DNA of 64,000 nt from Aequoribacter fuscus (GTDB taxonomy: Bacteria > Pseudomonadota > Gammaproteobacteria > Pseudomonadales > Halieaceae), in the NCBI RefSeq assembly GCF_009910365.1, contig NZ_CP036423.1, positions 2,666,001-2,730,000 on the forward strand. The letters run 5' to 3'. The notes beneath the pieces were generated by a model that saw only the letters and a list, made by a program, of their open reading frames with translations, did not search any database and was not told where the DNA came from. Made by a program: the position numbers and the translations under genes. This document shows positions 9,256 through 17,190 of this stretch, in pieces; the first letter of the stretch is position 1; each line of letters begins with the position of its first letter.

Positions 9256-9281
9256 GGTCACCAGCGCCCTGATTGGTGACC
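9256..9281. terminator. Hairpin between convergent asnS and phosphomannomutase genes
   Basis: Perfect 8-bp arms GGTCACCA and TGGTGACC flank a 10-nt loop in the 48-bp gap between two convergent stop codons. The position fits a bidirectional terminator. There is no clear T-tract on either side, so it may instead be a transcript-end stabiliser or a Rho-dependent end. Confidence 0.5.
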
Positions 9282-9284
9282 TCG

Positions 9285-10700
9285 CTACAACTGACCAACC
9301 GCAAAAGCCAGGGCTTGAGCGTTGACCTCTGCGGCGCGTTCAACCGACCTCGCTTCCGAGTAGCACCGCAGTTCGGGCGCATTACCTGACTGGCGAAAAT
9401 GCACGATCACGTTATCTTCAAAGGTCAGGCGACAACCATCCGTCAAGTCCGTTGCGATCAGCTCACCCAAGCTCAAAGTCTCTGCCAACTCAAACGGTAG
9501 TCTTGCCATTAAGTCGATAAAGGCTTGCCCGCGCTCGGGCACCACCCCCTTCACGCGATCGCTCGCCGTAAAAATAGCGGGCAATTGAGCATCCAAGTCG
9601 GCAACCGAGCAGGCTTTTTCACGGCACTCGCGCATCACCGCCAGCAGCGGCAACACCGCATCACGCGTTGCCAGAGGCGCCAAGTCCTTGCCATCGATTT
9701 TGATGGCAGATGCCGTTAAAAATCCGCCGTTTGCCTCATAACCCACCACCGACTGATAGCCTGATGTAAGCGCTTGCATACCCTCAATCACATAGGGTGA
9801 TCCAATTTTTGTCCTTTCGACTCGATCAAAAGCACCGCTTTCACTGACCACAGAATTTGAGCTCACCGGTGTTACCACAGCATCCGCACCGAGAGCTTTG
9901 GCACACAAAACGCCCAGACGATCACCTCGCAACCACTGCCCCTTCGCGTCACCTATCAAGGGGCGGTCGGCATCACCATCGGTAGAGAATAAGACATCGA
10001 AGTCGTATTCACTGGCCCAGACTTTGGCGCGCTCATGATCTTCGCGACTGACCGCCTCGGTATCAATCGGCACAAATTGGTCGGTGCGCCCCAAAGCCAG
10101 AACGCTGGCACCCAAACGCTGAAAAAGGTCAGCAAACAAATCGCGTCCGACACTGGAGTGTTGATAGATCGCGACTGTGCGGCCGTCTAAACACCCAGCA
10201 TAACAATCTACGTAGCGCTGACAGTAAGCGTCGTACGCGGCCGTATTCGCGAGTGGCAACTCAGTGCTCAACCTCGCTGGCAAAGTGACGGGGGCATGAT
10301 TAATGGCTTGCTCATCCGCTTTGGTGATTTCGCCACTCGCCGTATAAAACTTTATTCCGTTACGATCGAAGGGAATATGCGAGCCCGTGACCACGATGGC
10401 AGGAAAGCCCGAAACACCCGCGTAATAAGCGATCGCAGGCGTTGGCAAGGCACCTACGTAATCGACATCGACACCTAAATCTTCAGCCGCTTTCGCGCAG
10501 GCGCTAGCAATGCTCGGGCTTGAATCACGCAAGTCATGCCCCAGCACCACAGTGCTCGGTTTATCCACCACAGCCGTCAAAAACGCGTAAGCAAACCCGT
10601 AAACCACCTCATCTGTTAAATCGCTGACTAACCCGCGCACACCGCTGGTACCGAACTTAACGTCTTTAGACTGGGTTAACTGTAAAGTTGTTTGTGTCAC
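9285..10700 (-). CDS. Phosphomannomutase / phosphoglucomutase family enzyme
   Basis: This is an alpha-D-phosphohexomutase that interconverts hexose 6- and 1-phosphates, feeding GDP-mannose or other sugar nucleotides. It opens with KFGTSGVRGL. The phosphoserine loop is VVTGSHIPFDRNG, the metal loop is DGDADRP and the sugar-binding loop is EANGGF. A C-terminal phosphate-binding domain follows (RQSGNAPELRCYSEA). Its 471-aa length is typical. The start is GTG, with GGAG upstream. It lies 18 nt downstream of the rfaH-like gene on the same strand, so the pair is probably one operon linking an antiterminator to polysaccharide precursor supply. Whether mannose or glucose phosphate is preferred cannot be read from the sequence. 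Confidence 0.88.
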   Translation of the reverse strand: MTQTTLQLTQSKDVKFGTSGVRGLVSDLTDEVVYGFAYAFLTAVVDKPSTVVLGHDLRDSSPSIASACAKAAEDLGVDVDYVGALPTPAIAYYAGVSGFPAIVVTGSHIPFDRNGIKFYTASGEITKADEQAINHAPVTLPARLSTELPLANTAAYDAYCQRYVDCYAGCLDGRTVAIYQHSSVGRDLFADLFQRLGASVLALGRTDQFVPIDTEAVSREDHERAKVWASEYDFDVLFSTDGDADRPLIGDAKGQWLRGDRLGVLCAKALGADAVVTPVSSNSVVSESGAFDRVERTKIGSPYVIEGMQALTSGYQSVVGYEANGGFLTASAIKIDGKDLAPLATRDAVLPLLAVMRECREKACSVADLDAQLPAIFTASDRVKGVVPERGQAFIDLMARLPFELAETLSLGELIATDLTDGCRLTFEDNVIVHFRQSGNAPELRCYSEARSVERAAEVNAQALAFAVGQL

Positions 10701-10718
10701 GCAGAACTCCGCACGAGT

Positions 10719-11225
10719 TTACATTTGAATGGTATCGCCAATCATTGAGCGCTCGACCACAATGCGCGAGGCACGGCCCAGCAACTCAATGAATAAATAA
10801 GCGCGCTCTTCGTCTTTACTCATGTCAAACACCCCAGCCAGACCCGCAAAGGGCCCTTGCAAGATCTCGACTTTATCGCCTTTTTTGTGGGGCCAATCCG
10901 ATTCGTTTTTAGCGCCTAGGGTTGGGTCCTGCTGCACCTGAAGAAACTCGACGACCTCATCGGGAACAGGGATGATATCTTGACCAAAACGCACCAAGTT
11001 AAAGATGCCCACGGTCGACCTTACCGGTGCTAAGTCATCGGTGCCATAGTCGACATCAATAAACAGATATCGGGGGAACAAAGGCGACACGACCAATTGC
11101 CACTTACCTCGAACGCGCTTGCGCTGTTGCAGCTTAGGCAAAAACACGCGATAGCCTTGGCGCGAAAGATTAAGCTCAGCGGCATCTTCTTGCTTGGGTT
11201 TTGTTTGCACCACTAACCAGGTCAC
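10719..11225 (-). CDS. rfaH: RfaH-like NusG-family transcription antiterminator
   Basis: RfaH binds paused RNA polymerase at ops sites and reduces termination in long surface-polysaccharide operons. The product of about 168 aa has the NusG N-terminal domain (TWLVVQTKPKQEDAAELNL, then LFPRYLFIDVDY and VRFGQDIIPVPDEVVEFL) and a KOW-containing C-terminal domain (KKGDKVEILQGPFAGLAGVF). I start it at the GTG at 11225, which gives the usual RfaH N-terminus and sits 25 nt after a predicted transcription start. A frame open to 11450 would run through the promoter palindrome and repeat copy B, so that extension is not real. Telling RfaH from other NusG paralogues is by overall resemblance only. Confidence 0.82.
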   Translation of the reverse strand: MTWLVVQTKPKQEDAAELNLSRQGYRVFLPKLQQRKRVRGKWQLVVSPLFPRYLFIDVDYGTDDLAPVRSTVGIFNLVRFGQDIIPVPDEVVEFLQVQQDPTLGAKNESDWPHKKGDKVEILQGPFAGLAGVFDMSKDEERAYLFIELLGRASRIVVERSMIGDTIQM

Positions 11226-11256
11226 GCGATTAGGCCTTGTCTTAGAAAACGACGCT

Positions 11257-11300
11257 ATTGTACGCGATTTACACGACATCGGACATTTTGAAAATGTCCG
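11257..11300 (-). promoter_or_regulatory. rfaH promoter with perfect 10-bp-arm palindrome
   Basis: A leftward -10 box TACAAT covers 11257-11262, predicting a start near 11250. No good -35 is present. Instead 11280-11300 is a 21-bp palindrome with arms CGGACATTTT and AAAATGTCCG around a single central G. Its centre lies about 40 bp upstream of the predicted start, the position of a class II activator site that replaces the -35. On the plus strand the palindrome is followed by TTTTG, so a weak terminator is an alternative reading. Confidence 0.6.
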
Positions 11301-11351
11301 TTTTGTAATCTCGTGCACATCACAGCACAAACCGTCGGACAACCTCGATAC

Positions 11352-11525
11352 GAGGGAGAGCGCTAGAGGTTTCTTTGAGTGGCAATGGGAGCGATATTTC
11401 GCTGATTGCATTCCCGGTAATGCAGGTGTTGCCAGCACGCTGGTGTTCACAGCAACAGCGCGTGAAAGCCAGTCGACCGCAGGCTCGAGAAGGAACCTGT
11501 AGGGCTAGGCCCGGTTACAGTGCTC
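11352..11525 (+). repeat. 174-bp dispersed element, copy B
   Basis: This is the partner of the element at 6129-6302, in opposite orientation and of exactly equal length. Imperfect subterminal inverted repeats lie at 11362-11379 and 11484-11503. It occupies most of the 408-bp divergent gap between the rfaH-like gene and the thioesterase gene, 51 bp beyond the rfaH palindrome. The remainder of that gap holds the rfaH promoter on the left, and about 108 bp before the thioesterase start in which I see no clear motif. No target-site duplication is convincing around either copy. Confidence 0.85.
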
Positions 11526-11633
11526 CGACCAACAGCCCAACAGCAGAGCTACCCCCAAATGGAGGAAGCGCCAACGTCGCACACTCATGGACATGCTGAT
11601 ACTCTGTGCCACTTCCACCGAAAGGACACAGGC

Positions 11634-12242
11634 GTGAAAGAAAACCCAAACTTCACCAGCGAGCAACGTCAAGCCTTACAGCACGTTGCGCAAGAGCTTC
11701 GGCTTGTGCTCGAGCACATGACTACACTCAATGGTACTGCCGACGAACTCGACGCTATCGCCGATCAAGTCAAGGCGCTCAGCGACGCTATGGCGCCCAT
11801 GACGGGCAACAAAGCGTTAGAGCATTTTGCTTTGGAGTGGGGGGACGATTTAAATTCACCCCTGCCCATGAGCCCCATCACCGGACGGTACCACCCTGTT
11901 GCCCCACCCGTTGAATTAAGCATGGTGGGCAACACTCTTGTAGGAACGGTCACCTTGAATAAGGTCTACGAAGGCGGCCCTGGCTGGGTGCACGGCTCTT
12001 GGATTGCGGCAATCTACGATCAGTTATTGGCGTTTGCGGGAATATTTAATAAAACCGGCGGCCCGACTGCGAGTTTAACGGTCGACTTCATGAAGCCCAC
12101 CCCAATTAATACACCGTTGCGCTTCGAAGCCACGATTGATTCTGTGGCCGATAAAAAGATCTACATGAGCGGCCGCTGTTATTGCGAGGGGCAATTAGTG
12201 ACAAAGTGTGAAGCCTTATTTATTCAACAAAGCTTTCGCTAG
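11634..12242 (+). CDS. PaaI-family hotdog-fold thioesterase
   Basis: This is a predicted cytosolic acyl-CoA or aryl-CoA thioesterase. About 200 residues: the N-terminal 70 are helical and charged, and the rest is a hotdog domain. That domain has the family signature around GGPGWVHGSWIAAIYDQLLA (active-site helix) and the sheet LTVDFMKPTPINTPLRFEA. The GTG at 11634 is preceded by AAAGGA at good spacing; an upstream extension to 11520 would overlap repeat copy B and is rejected. The substrate is unknown. A second, shorter thioesterase of the same superfamily lies at 13172-13588. Confidence 0.82.
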   Translation: MKENPNFTSEQRQALQHVAQELRLVLEHMTTLNGTADELDAIADQVKALSDAMAPMTGNKALEHFALEWGDDLNSPLPMSPITGRYHPVAPPVELSMVGNTLVGTVTLNKVYEGGPGWVHGSWIAAIYDQLLAFAGIFNKTGGPTASLTVDFMKPTPINTPLRFEATIDSVADKKIYMSGRCYCEGQLVTKCEALFIQQSFR

Positions 12243-12275
12243 TACGGGCGCGCACTCGACGCGCCCATCATAGGT

Positions 12276-12689
12276 TTAATTAGAAATTTCGCAACTCTCG
12301 CGTGAATTGCCAGCGTCAAAATACTCTTGAAAAACTTTCGGGGTGCGACCGCGACCCGTCCAAAGGTATTCTTCCCCATTCACAACCAAACGGTATTTTG
12401 GCGCTACTGCACCGCGTGCTTTGGATTTTGCTTTTTTTCCGCCGCGCTTTGGACTGGGACTCAAATCTTCGGGGGTAAGCCCCGACTGCGCCAGTAAGGC
12501 TTGAATGCGCTCAATATTCGCCTGTTTTTCTTTTTCGGCTTTTTCCGCTTCTTTCTGTTCAAGCTCGGATTTTACGCTTTGTAATATCCCAATTAATTTA
12601 TCAACTTCGTGCAGCGCCAAACGTTTTGCTTCGGCTTTTGCTTTGGCTTTAGATTTTACGTAAATATCAAAGGCAGACGCTTTGGCCAC
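12276..12689 (-). CDS. H-NS family nucleoid-associated protein
   Basis: H-NS-type proteins bind AT-rich DNA and silence transcription. The 137-aa protein has an N-terminal coiled-coil oligomerisation region with many Lys, Ala and Glu residues (about residues 10-70), a basic linker (PKRGGKKAKSKARG), and the C-terminal DNA-binding domain YRLVVNGEEYLWTGRGRTPKV, in which GRGRTP is the AT-hook-like loop. Its own upstream region is strikingly AT-rich, which would suit autoregulation. It is convergent with the thioesterase gene at 11634. Confidence 0.9.
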   Translation of the reverse strand: MAKASAFDIYVKSKAKAKAEAKRLALHEVDKLIGILQSVKSELEQKEAEKAEKEKQANIERIQALLAQSGLTPEDLSPSPKRGGKKAKSKARGAVAPKYRLVVNGEEYLWTGRGRTPKVFQEYFDAGNSRESCEISN

Positions 12690-12760
12690 GGGATATCTCC
12701 ATTAACTTATTTATTTAACGGAGTGTAAATAAAAATGAATTTTTGGTAAAGAAATGGTGA

Positions 12761-12783
12761 GCTTTGATTAAATTAATCAAAGC
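12761..12783. promoter_or_regulatory. Perfect 23-bp palindrome between H-NS and VanZ genes
   Basis: Arms GCTTTGATTAA and TTAATCAAAGC (11 bp each) surround one central A. It lies about 72 bp upstream of the hns-like start and 22 bp after the VanZ stop. It could be an operator of the hns-like promoter, or the stem of a terminator for the VanZ operon. On the VanZ strand no T-tract follows it, which favours the operator reading. Confidence 0.55.
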
Positions 12784-12804
12784 GTCTTTTCAACACCGAC
12801 TATT

Positions 12805-13167
12805 TTATTGAAATAAACTTCGTCGCAGCCTAACCAAAAATAACGCCGTGATAATACCCAGACTATCGGCCAACCAATCGCCCCATTCAGGTGCTCGAGT
12901 CTCGGTTAATGCCTGAAAGAACTCGATAAAAGCACCATAAATAAGCAATCCCCCAATGACGTACAGAATATGTTTGGGGTAAGACCAATAACCCAGAGTT
13001 GCCAGCACAAAAAATGCCAGTGCATGCATCACTTTATCAGAGAATAACATCACATCTTGGACCATGTTGGATGGTAGTAACGCCAAGGTCAACAGACCGG
13101 CCAAGGCCACCCAAAATAGAATGCGTAAATGGCTTAGCGACACGAAGGGGAATACGGGTGTTTTCAT
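12805..13167 (-). CDS. VanZ-like family membrane protein
   Basis: This 120-aa integral membrane protein has about four hydrophobic segments: ILFWVALAGLLTLALL, VMHALAFFVLATLGYW, ILYVIGGLLIYGAFIEFFQ and LADSLGIITALFLV. The VanZ-like hallmarks are the DKVMHALAFFVLA segment and the later IEFFQALTETRAPEWGDWLADSLG, which carries the conserved FQ...R..xxxDxxAxxxG pattern. I start at the ATG at 13167, because longer forms would overlap the upstream thioesterase gene whose stop is at 13172. It is the last gene of the MipA-MlaC-like-thioesterase-VanZ run. The function of VanZ-like proteins outside teicoplanin resistance is not known. Confidence 0.85.
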   Translation of the reverse strand: MKTPVFPFVSLSHLRILFWVALAGLLTLALLPSNMVQDVMLFSDKVMHALAFFVLATLGYWSYPKHILYVIGGLLIYGAFIEFFQALTETRAPEWGDWLADSLGIITALFLVRLRRSLFQ

Positions 13168-13171
13168 GGAC

Positions 13172-13588
13172 CTACCGATTGGGTGGAATAGCGTAAGTAC
13201 CGACGCCATGTGCCACCATGTCGTCATCGCCTTGGCTGTAAATCGCCACACTGCCCACAGCCTGCGTTTTACCCACCTTGTGTAGATCGCACACAGCCCT
13301 TAAATCTCTGTTAGCGGCGGGCTTGCGCAAGAAATTTATGGTGAGATTCGTCGTCACAGCAAGAGGAACAAGACCTATTGTTGCCAGTACCGCCACGTAC
13401 AGTGCGGTATCGGCAAGCTCCATCATGGTAGGCCCAGAGACAGTCCCACCAGGACGCAAATCTGAATCGCCAACCAAACGAATAAGCTCACAGTGATTGT
13501 GCGAGGCACTTACAATACGGCTTTTAAACCCAGGGAATTCCGTATTTAAAAAATCTTGGAGCTGATTTGCAGATAAGGTTGAAGGCAA
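13172..13588 (-). CDS. PaaI-family hotdog thioesterase (short)
   Basis: This 138-aa predicted acyl-CoA thioesterase has the hotdog central helix GGTVSGPTMMELADTALYVAVLATIG and the following strand LAVTTNLTINFLRKPAANRDLRAVCDL, which match the PaaI/YdiI class. The start is TTG at 13588, preceded by AAGGA at good spacing. It begins 9 nt after the MlaC-like stop and ends 4 nt before the VanZ-like start, so co-transcription is likely. The substrate cannot be predicted. Confidence 0.85.
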   Translation of the reverse strand: MPSTLSANQLQDFLNTEFPGFKSRIVSASHNHCELIRLVGDSDLRPGGTVSGPTMMELADTALYVAVLATIGLVPLAVTTNLTINFLRKPAANRDLRAVCDLHKVGKTQAVGSVAIYSQGDDDMVAHGVGTYAIPPNR

Positions 13589-13597
13589 AATAATTCC

Positions 13598-14302
13598 TTA
13601 ATTCACGCAGGCAGTTTTAATATAACTCGGCATCATTGCTTTATTGCTGCCGCCCTCACAAAACTGACGAAAAAATCGATGGTTTTTTTCATTCAAGGCC
13701 AAAATCAAACCCAGCCAATCGCCTTTTTTCGCATACTTGTGATAAAAACTTTTTTTCCAATTGCTGTAGCGAATATTAGCGACTTCCATGTCGCGAATAA
13801 ATACTTGATCATCACGTATTAATACTATGTATCGTAACGCGACAGTGACACCCAACGGCCCTTTTACTTTTGCATTAATATTGGGCGCTTCTTGCGTTAA
13901 ATGCATTTCAAGATCTTTTATGGTTTTTTGATTAACGTCGTAATCCAGTAAAGCCTCGAACACATAGCGGGTTAGCGTTACCCCAACCGCATTGACTAGC
14001 TGTGACCGCAAGGGTTCTTTGAGTGCTTCATTGTGGGTTCCCAGCAATAGTGACAGCAGATCATCCAAAGCCCAAAACGCTAAAAATGGCCCCGCCACAT
14101 CGCGTTCTATCTGAGTCGCCCAGGCCAAATCTTTGTTTACAGAACTCACCAAAGCCAGCTCGAGCGTTTTGTTCCATAGGCGATTAAACTCGGCTTCGGT
14201 GCGACCCACCAGAGCCTCCTCAACATCTATTGAGCTGGAAGCAAATGCGGGTAGCACAAGTAATGCGACGGCAAGCGCAGCTGGCGGCAACAAACGCATC
14301 AT
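13598..14302 (-). CDS. MlaC/Ttg2D-like periplasmic protein
   Basis: The 234-aa product has a signal peptide (MRLLPPAALAVALLVLPAFA) and a mature domain that resembles MlaC, the periplasmic phospholipid shuttle, only in outline. Points of likeness are a helical N-terminal half and the strand pattern ending VFIRDMEVANIRYSNWKKSF..., followed by a KKGDWLGLILAL helix like the C-terminal helix of MlaC. Here it has no mlaFEDB neighbours. Instead it follows a MipA/OmpV outer-membrane protein by 11 nt, suggesting a joint envelope role. The first two codons are both ATG. The MlaC assignment is by eye and could be wrong. Confidence 0.55.
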   Translation of the reverse strand: MMRLLPPAALAVALLVLPAFASSSIDVEEALVGRTEAEFNRLWNKTLELALVSSVNKDLAWATQIERDVAGPFLAFWALDDLLSLLLGTHNEALKEPLRSQLVNAVGVTLTRYVFEALLDYDVNQKTIKDLEMHLTQEAPNINAKVKGPLGVTVALRYIVLIRDDQVFIRDMEVANIRYSNWKKSFYHKYAKKGDWLGLILALNEKNHRFFRQFCEGGSNKAMMPSYIKTACVN

Positions 14303-14313
14303 CAGGTGCTGCG

Positions 14314-15165
14314 CTAATCAGAGTCGGCGTATTTAAAACGCCATATCGCACCGACACCAAATAAGACATAACTGTCATCGACAAATAAAGGGCTGTCGGT
14401 ATTTTTCGCAGACCCTAAATCCATGTAGCGTGCGTAGGCCAGAAAAGACCAAGCGCCAACATCGTATTGAATCGTCGAGGACAAACGGTAGCCAACCAAA
14501 CCGCTTTTCGCTCGATACTGGGGACGCGCTAGGGTCGCAAACGGTTGCGACACACCATAAAGCAACTGATTGTATTCTTGGTCGGCAGTGTAGGCGCCTA
14601 AGTCGATCTCAAACTCTGTGCTCTGCGTACGCCACTCGTAGTGCACACGAGGGTCGAATACCCAGCCCACCGGTTCGATACCATTAGACGGATCGAGCTC
14701 CAATGCGGCGCGAAGCGGCAGGTGTAACTCGAGGGTGTTATTACCCCACTGGGCTAATTTAAGTTCTAACTCTGGACCCACCTCTAAAATGAGTTCCAAG
14801 TCGTTCATACCCTCTCGGAGAATATCGTCGTCATTATTGACGGGCAGCGAGCCACTAACGCTGATATCGAGCTTGGCGCGATCACTTTTAAAGAGCGAGG
14901 CCTGAATGCCGTCGCGGTCTATACTCAGCCAATCACCCTCGTACTCTAGGTAGGGCAAGGGCGCGACTAAGGTGTCACTTTGAGGCGAGCCTGGGTAGTG
15001 CGGATAGTCGACAGCGGCAATACCTACACCTAACGTGAGGTCACTCCACAGCTCTTTCCAACCTGGGTAGTCAGGTGAATCCGCAGTGGATGCGTCATCG
15101 GCCGGGGCATTCGCAGCCAATAGGCCGCCAAATACCACCGCGATAATTGTACGTAAAATCAGCAT
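14314..15165 (-). CDS. MipA/OmpV family outer-membrane protein
   Basis: The 283-aa product has a signal peptide (ILRTIIAVVFGGLLAANA) and a beta-barrel of alternating hydrophobic strands. It shows MipA/OmpV features: the early LTLGVGIAAVDYPHYPGSPQ segment, VAPLPYLEYEGDWLSID, the RDGIQASLF strand, and a late YRLSSTIQYDV...FLAYARYMDLG repeat, ending in IWRFKY. Family members are porin-like or scaffold murein enzymes; no specific role can be read here. It is the first gene of a four-gene leftward run. Confidence 0.87.
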   Translation of the reverse strand: MLILRTIIAVVFGGLLAANAPADDASTADSPDYPGWKELWSDLTLGVGIAAVDYPHYPGSPQSDTLVAPLPYLEYEGDWLSIDRDGIQASLFKSDRAKLDISVSGSLPVNNDDDILREGMNDLELILEVGPELELKLAQWGNNTLELHLPLRAALELDPSNGIEPVGWVFDPRVHYEWRTQSTEFEIDLGAYTADQEYNQLLYGVSQPFATLARPQYRAKSGLVGYRLSSTIQYDVGAWSFLAYARYMDLGSAKNTDSPLFVDDSYVLFGVGAIWRFKYADSD

Positions 15166-15215
15166 AACTACCCTCGAATAAATACTGAACAGTGCTTCAG
15201 CGATGTTGCATGAAC

Positions 15216-15980
15216 TTACGTTAAAAGACCACCGTCAACGACTATGCATTCGCCGTTCGTATAGCTCGACGCATCCGAGCAAAGGTAGAGTAAGGTCCCA
15301 GCCATTTCTTGTGGTTCAGCGTGCCGACCCAGCGGAATTTGCTGAATAGCCATCTGGTAGATGTCATCGTTGGTAAATAAAGCACCGGCAAATTTTGTTT
15401 TGGTTAATCCGGGTAACAAGGCATTACAGCGAATACCCAAGGGGCCGCATTCTTTTGCAAAGGTCTTAGTCATATTGACTACCGCCGCTTTAGTGATCGA
15501 GTAAATGCCCTGCATAGGACCGGGCTGAATCGCGTTGATCGAGGCGGTATTGACGATGACACCACTACCTTGGTCACGCATAATTTTTCCGGCCTCAACC
15601 GACATAAAGAAATAGCCGCGGATGTTCACATCAACCGTTTTTTGAAAGGCCCCGAGATCAGTGTCCAGGACATGGCCAAAATAAGGGTTTGTGGCGGCGT
15701 TATTCACGCAGATATCTAGGCGACCAAACTCCGTTTTAATACGCTCAATAAGCTGCTCAATTTGAGCCAGATCGCCAATATTACACGCGATTGCAATCGC
15801 CTCGCCGCCAGCGTCACGGATCTCTTGCGCTACGCGCTCGCAATCATCAATCTTTCGGCTCGAGACAATCAGTCTGGCGCCATACTCAGCTAAGCATTTT
15901 GCCGCCTCTTCGCCAATACCTCGACTTGCGCCGCTCACCAAAGCGACACGTCCACTTAAATCAAATAGGTTTTTATACAT
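15216..15980 (-). CDS. Short-chain dehydrogenase/reductase (SDR)
   Basis: This 254-aa classical SDR is an NAD(P)-dependent oxidoreductase. The cofactor loop is SGASRGIGEEAAK, the NNAA motif is VNNAATNPYFG, the catalytic Ser is in VNTASINAIQ and the YxxxK motif is YSITKAAV. The C-terminal VVDGGLLT is typical. Its ATG lies within the end of the MFS gene (8-nt overlap), and that gene in turn overlaps ubiX. The substrate is unknown. Confidence 0.92.
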   Translation of the reverse strand: MYKNLFDLSGRVALVSGASRGIGEEAAKCLAEYGARLIVSSRKIDDCERVAQEIRDAGGEAIAIACNIGDLAQIEQLIERIKTEFGRLDICVNNAATNPYFGHVLDTDLGAFQKTVDVNIRGYFFMSVEAGKIMRDQGSGVIVNTASINAIQPGPMQGIYSITKAAVVNMTKTFAKECGPLGIRCNALLPGLTKTKFAGALFTNDDIYQMAIQQIPLGRHAEPQEMAGTLLYLCSDASSYTNGECIVVDGGLLT

Positions 15981-17190
15981 TGTTTATCCTTAATGACTCT
16001 GAATCGACTTGGGCAACGCGATAAGCCCAGTGTACGTAATATAACGACGCCACAACCAGTACCGCCCACGCCGCGGGGTAACCATAATGCGTCACGGTAA
16101 ATCCTACCACCAACGGACCCACCACGCGGCCCCAGGCAGACGCGGACCCGGTCGCGCCCATCATTTGCCCCCGATGCTTAGCATCGGCACGCTTAGACGC
16201 CAAAGAGTTTAAAATAGGAAAACAAAAATTAGCGCCCGTCATGGCAATAAAAAAGGCCAAGGGAATAGCGACATGACCACTGGCCACCACAGCCAAACAT
16301 AAGCCAAAAACCAGCGCTAACAGCGCCGTTCGCATCAAAGGGATTTCGCCAAAACGATCGATCAAACGACCGATCAAGCCACCTTGAATGATCGCCATTA
16401 TCAGACCTTGGATACCCAACACCATACCCACTTCCTTAGGGGTGTAGCCCAGGCTATCGGCCGTCCAAATCGGCAACAGATAGGTGATGGAGCTAATCAC
16501 AGCCGAATGCGTTGTAAACTGGCTGACAAAACGCAAATTTTGAGTGCGCCGTAAAAATACGATAGAGCTGCCAAAGCGATACGGTTCTGAGCGCCGACGA
16601 TGCTCCGCTTGGGCCTGGGCTTGCGCAGACACGGTCTCTTGTAAAAACAAGCCAGCGGCACCTAGGGCCAACAGTGACATCGCAGCGGCGACTAAGCAGG
16701 GCAACACAAAACTACCGGTGTCACCGCTTAACAAACCGCCAAGAAACGGGCCGACCACTAAGCCGAGTCCGAAGGCGGCTCCCAACTTTCCCATGGCGCT
16801 GGCCCGATTCTCGAGGCTAGTTAAATCAGCCATCATCGCCGCGGCCACCGGTAAGTTGCCGGCCATCAGCCCCGCAAATGCGCGCGCGGCAAAAATCATC
16901 CACAAAGCATGAGCAAAGGCCAGAGCAATATACGATACAGCGGCACCTAACAAACATAGCATTAGCGTGCGCTTGCGCCCCCAGCGATCGGAGAGTCGTC
17001 CCCAAAATGGCGACATCGCACCTGAGCAGACAGCGTACACAACGATGATTAGGGCAATATCAAATTTAGTCGCACCCAAGGTTGGCGACAAAAAGGGCAA
17101 GATCGGGATGACAATACCAAAGCCGATAAGATCAAGTAGCGCAACACAAAAAAGCAAAAAAATCGGCAGTTGTTTGCGGGTACTACTCAC
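15973..17190 (-). CDS. MFS transporter, TetA-like drug/proton antiporter family
   Basis: This 405-aa inner-membrane transporter has about twelve predicted helices. Motif A is present as GRLSDRWGRKRTLML after helix 2, and the motif C-like GAAFGLGLVVGPFLGGLLSG lies in helix 5, as in drug:H+ antiporters of the TetA/DHA1 type. The opening VALLDLIGFGIVIPILPFL also resembles TetA. The GTG start overlaps the ubiX stop by 8 nt, and the stop region overlaps the SDR start. A role in drug export is inference from the family. Confidence 0.88.
   Translation of the reverse strand: MSSTRKQLPIFLLFCVALLDLIGFGIVIPILPFLSPTLGATKFDIALIIVVYAVCSGAMSPFWGRLSDRWGRKRTLMLCLLGAAVSYIALAFAHALWMIFAARAFAGLMAGNLPVAAAMMADLTSLENRASAMGKLGAAFGLGLVVGPFLGGLLSGDTGSFVLPCLVAAAMSLLALGAAGLFLQETVSAQAQAQAEHRRRSEPYRFGSSIVFLRRTQNLRFVSQFTTHSAVISSITYLLPIWTADSLGYTPKEVGMVLGIQGLIMAIIQGGLIGRLIDRFGEIPLMRTALLALVFGLCLAVVASGHVAIPLAFFIAMTGANFCFPILNSLASKRADAKHRGQMMGATGSASAWGRVVGPLVVGFTVTHYGYPAAWAVLVVASLYYVHWAYRVAQVDSESLRINNV

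Noticed and set aside
11226-11450. Longer N-terminus for the RfaH-like protein
   Set aside because: It would translate the promoter palindrome and part of repeat copy B and does not resemble a NusG-family N-terminus.
6129-11525. Composite transposon bounded by the two 174-bp elements
   Set aside because: The enclosed genes are ordinary housekeeping genes, there is no transposase, and no target duplication is seen.
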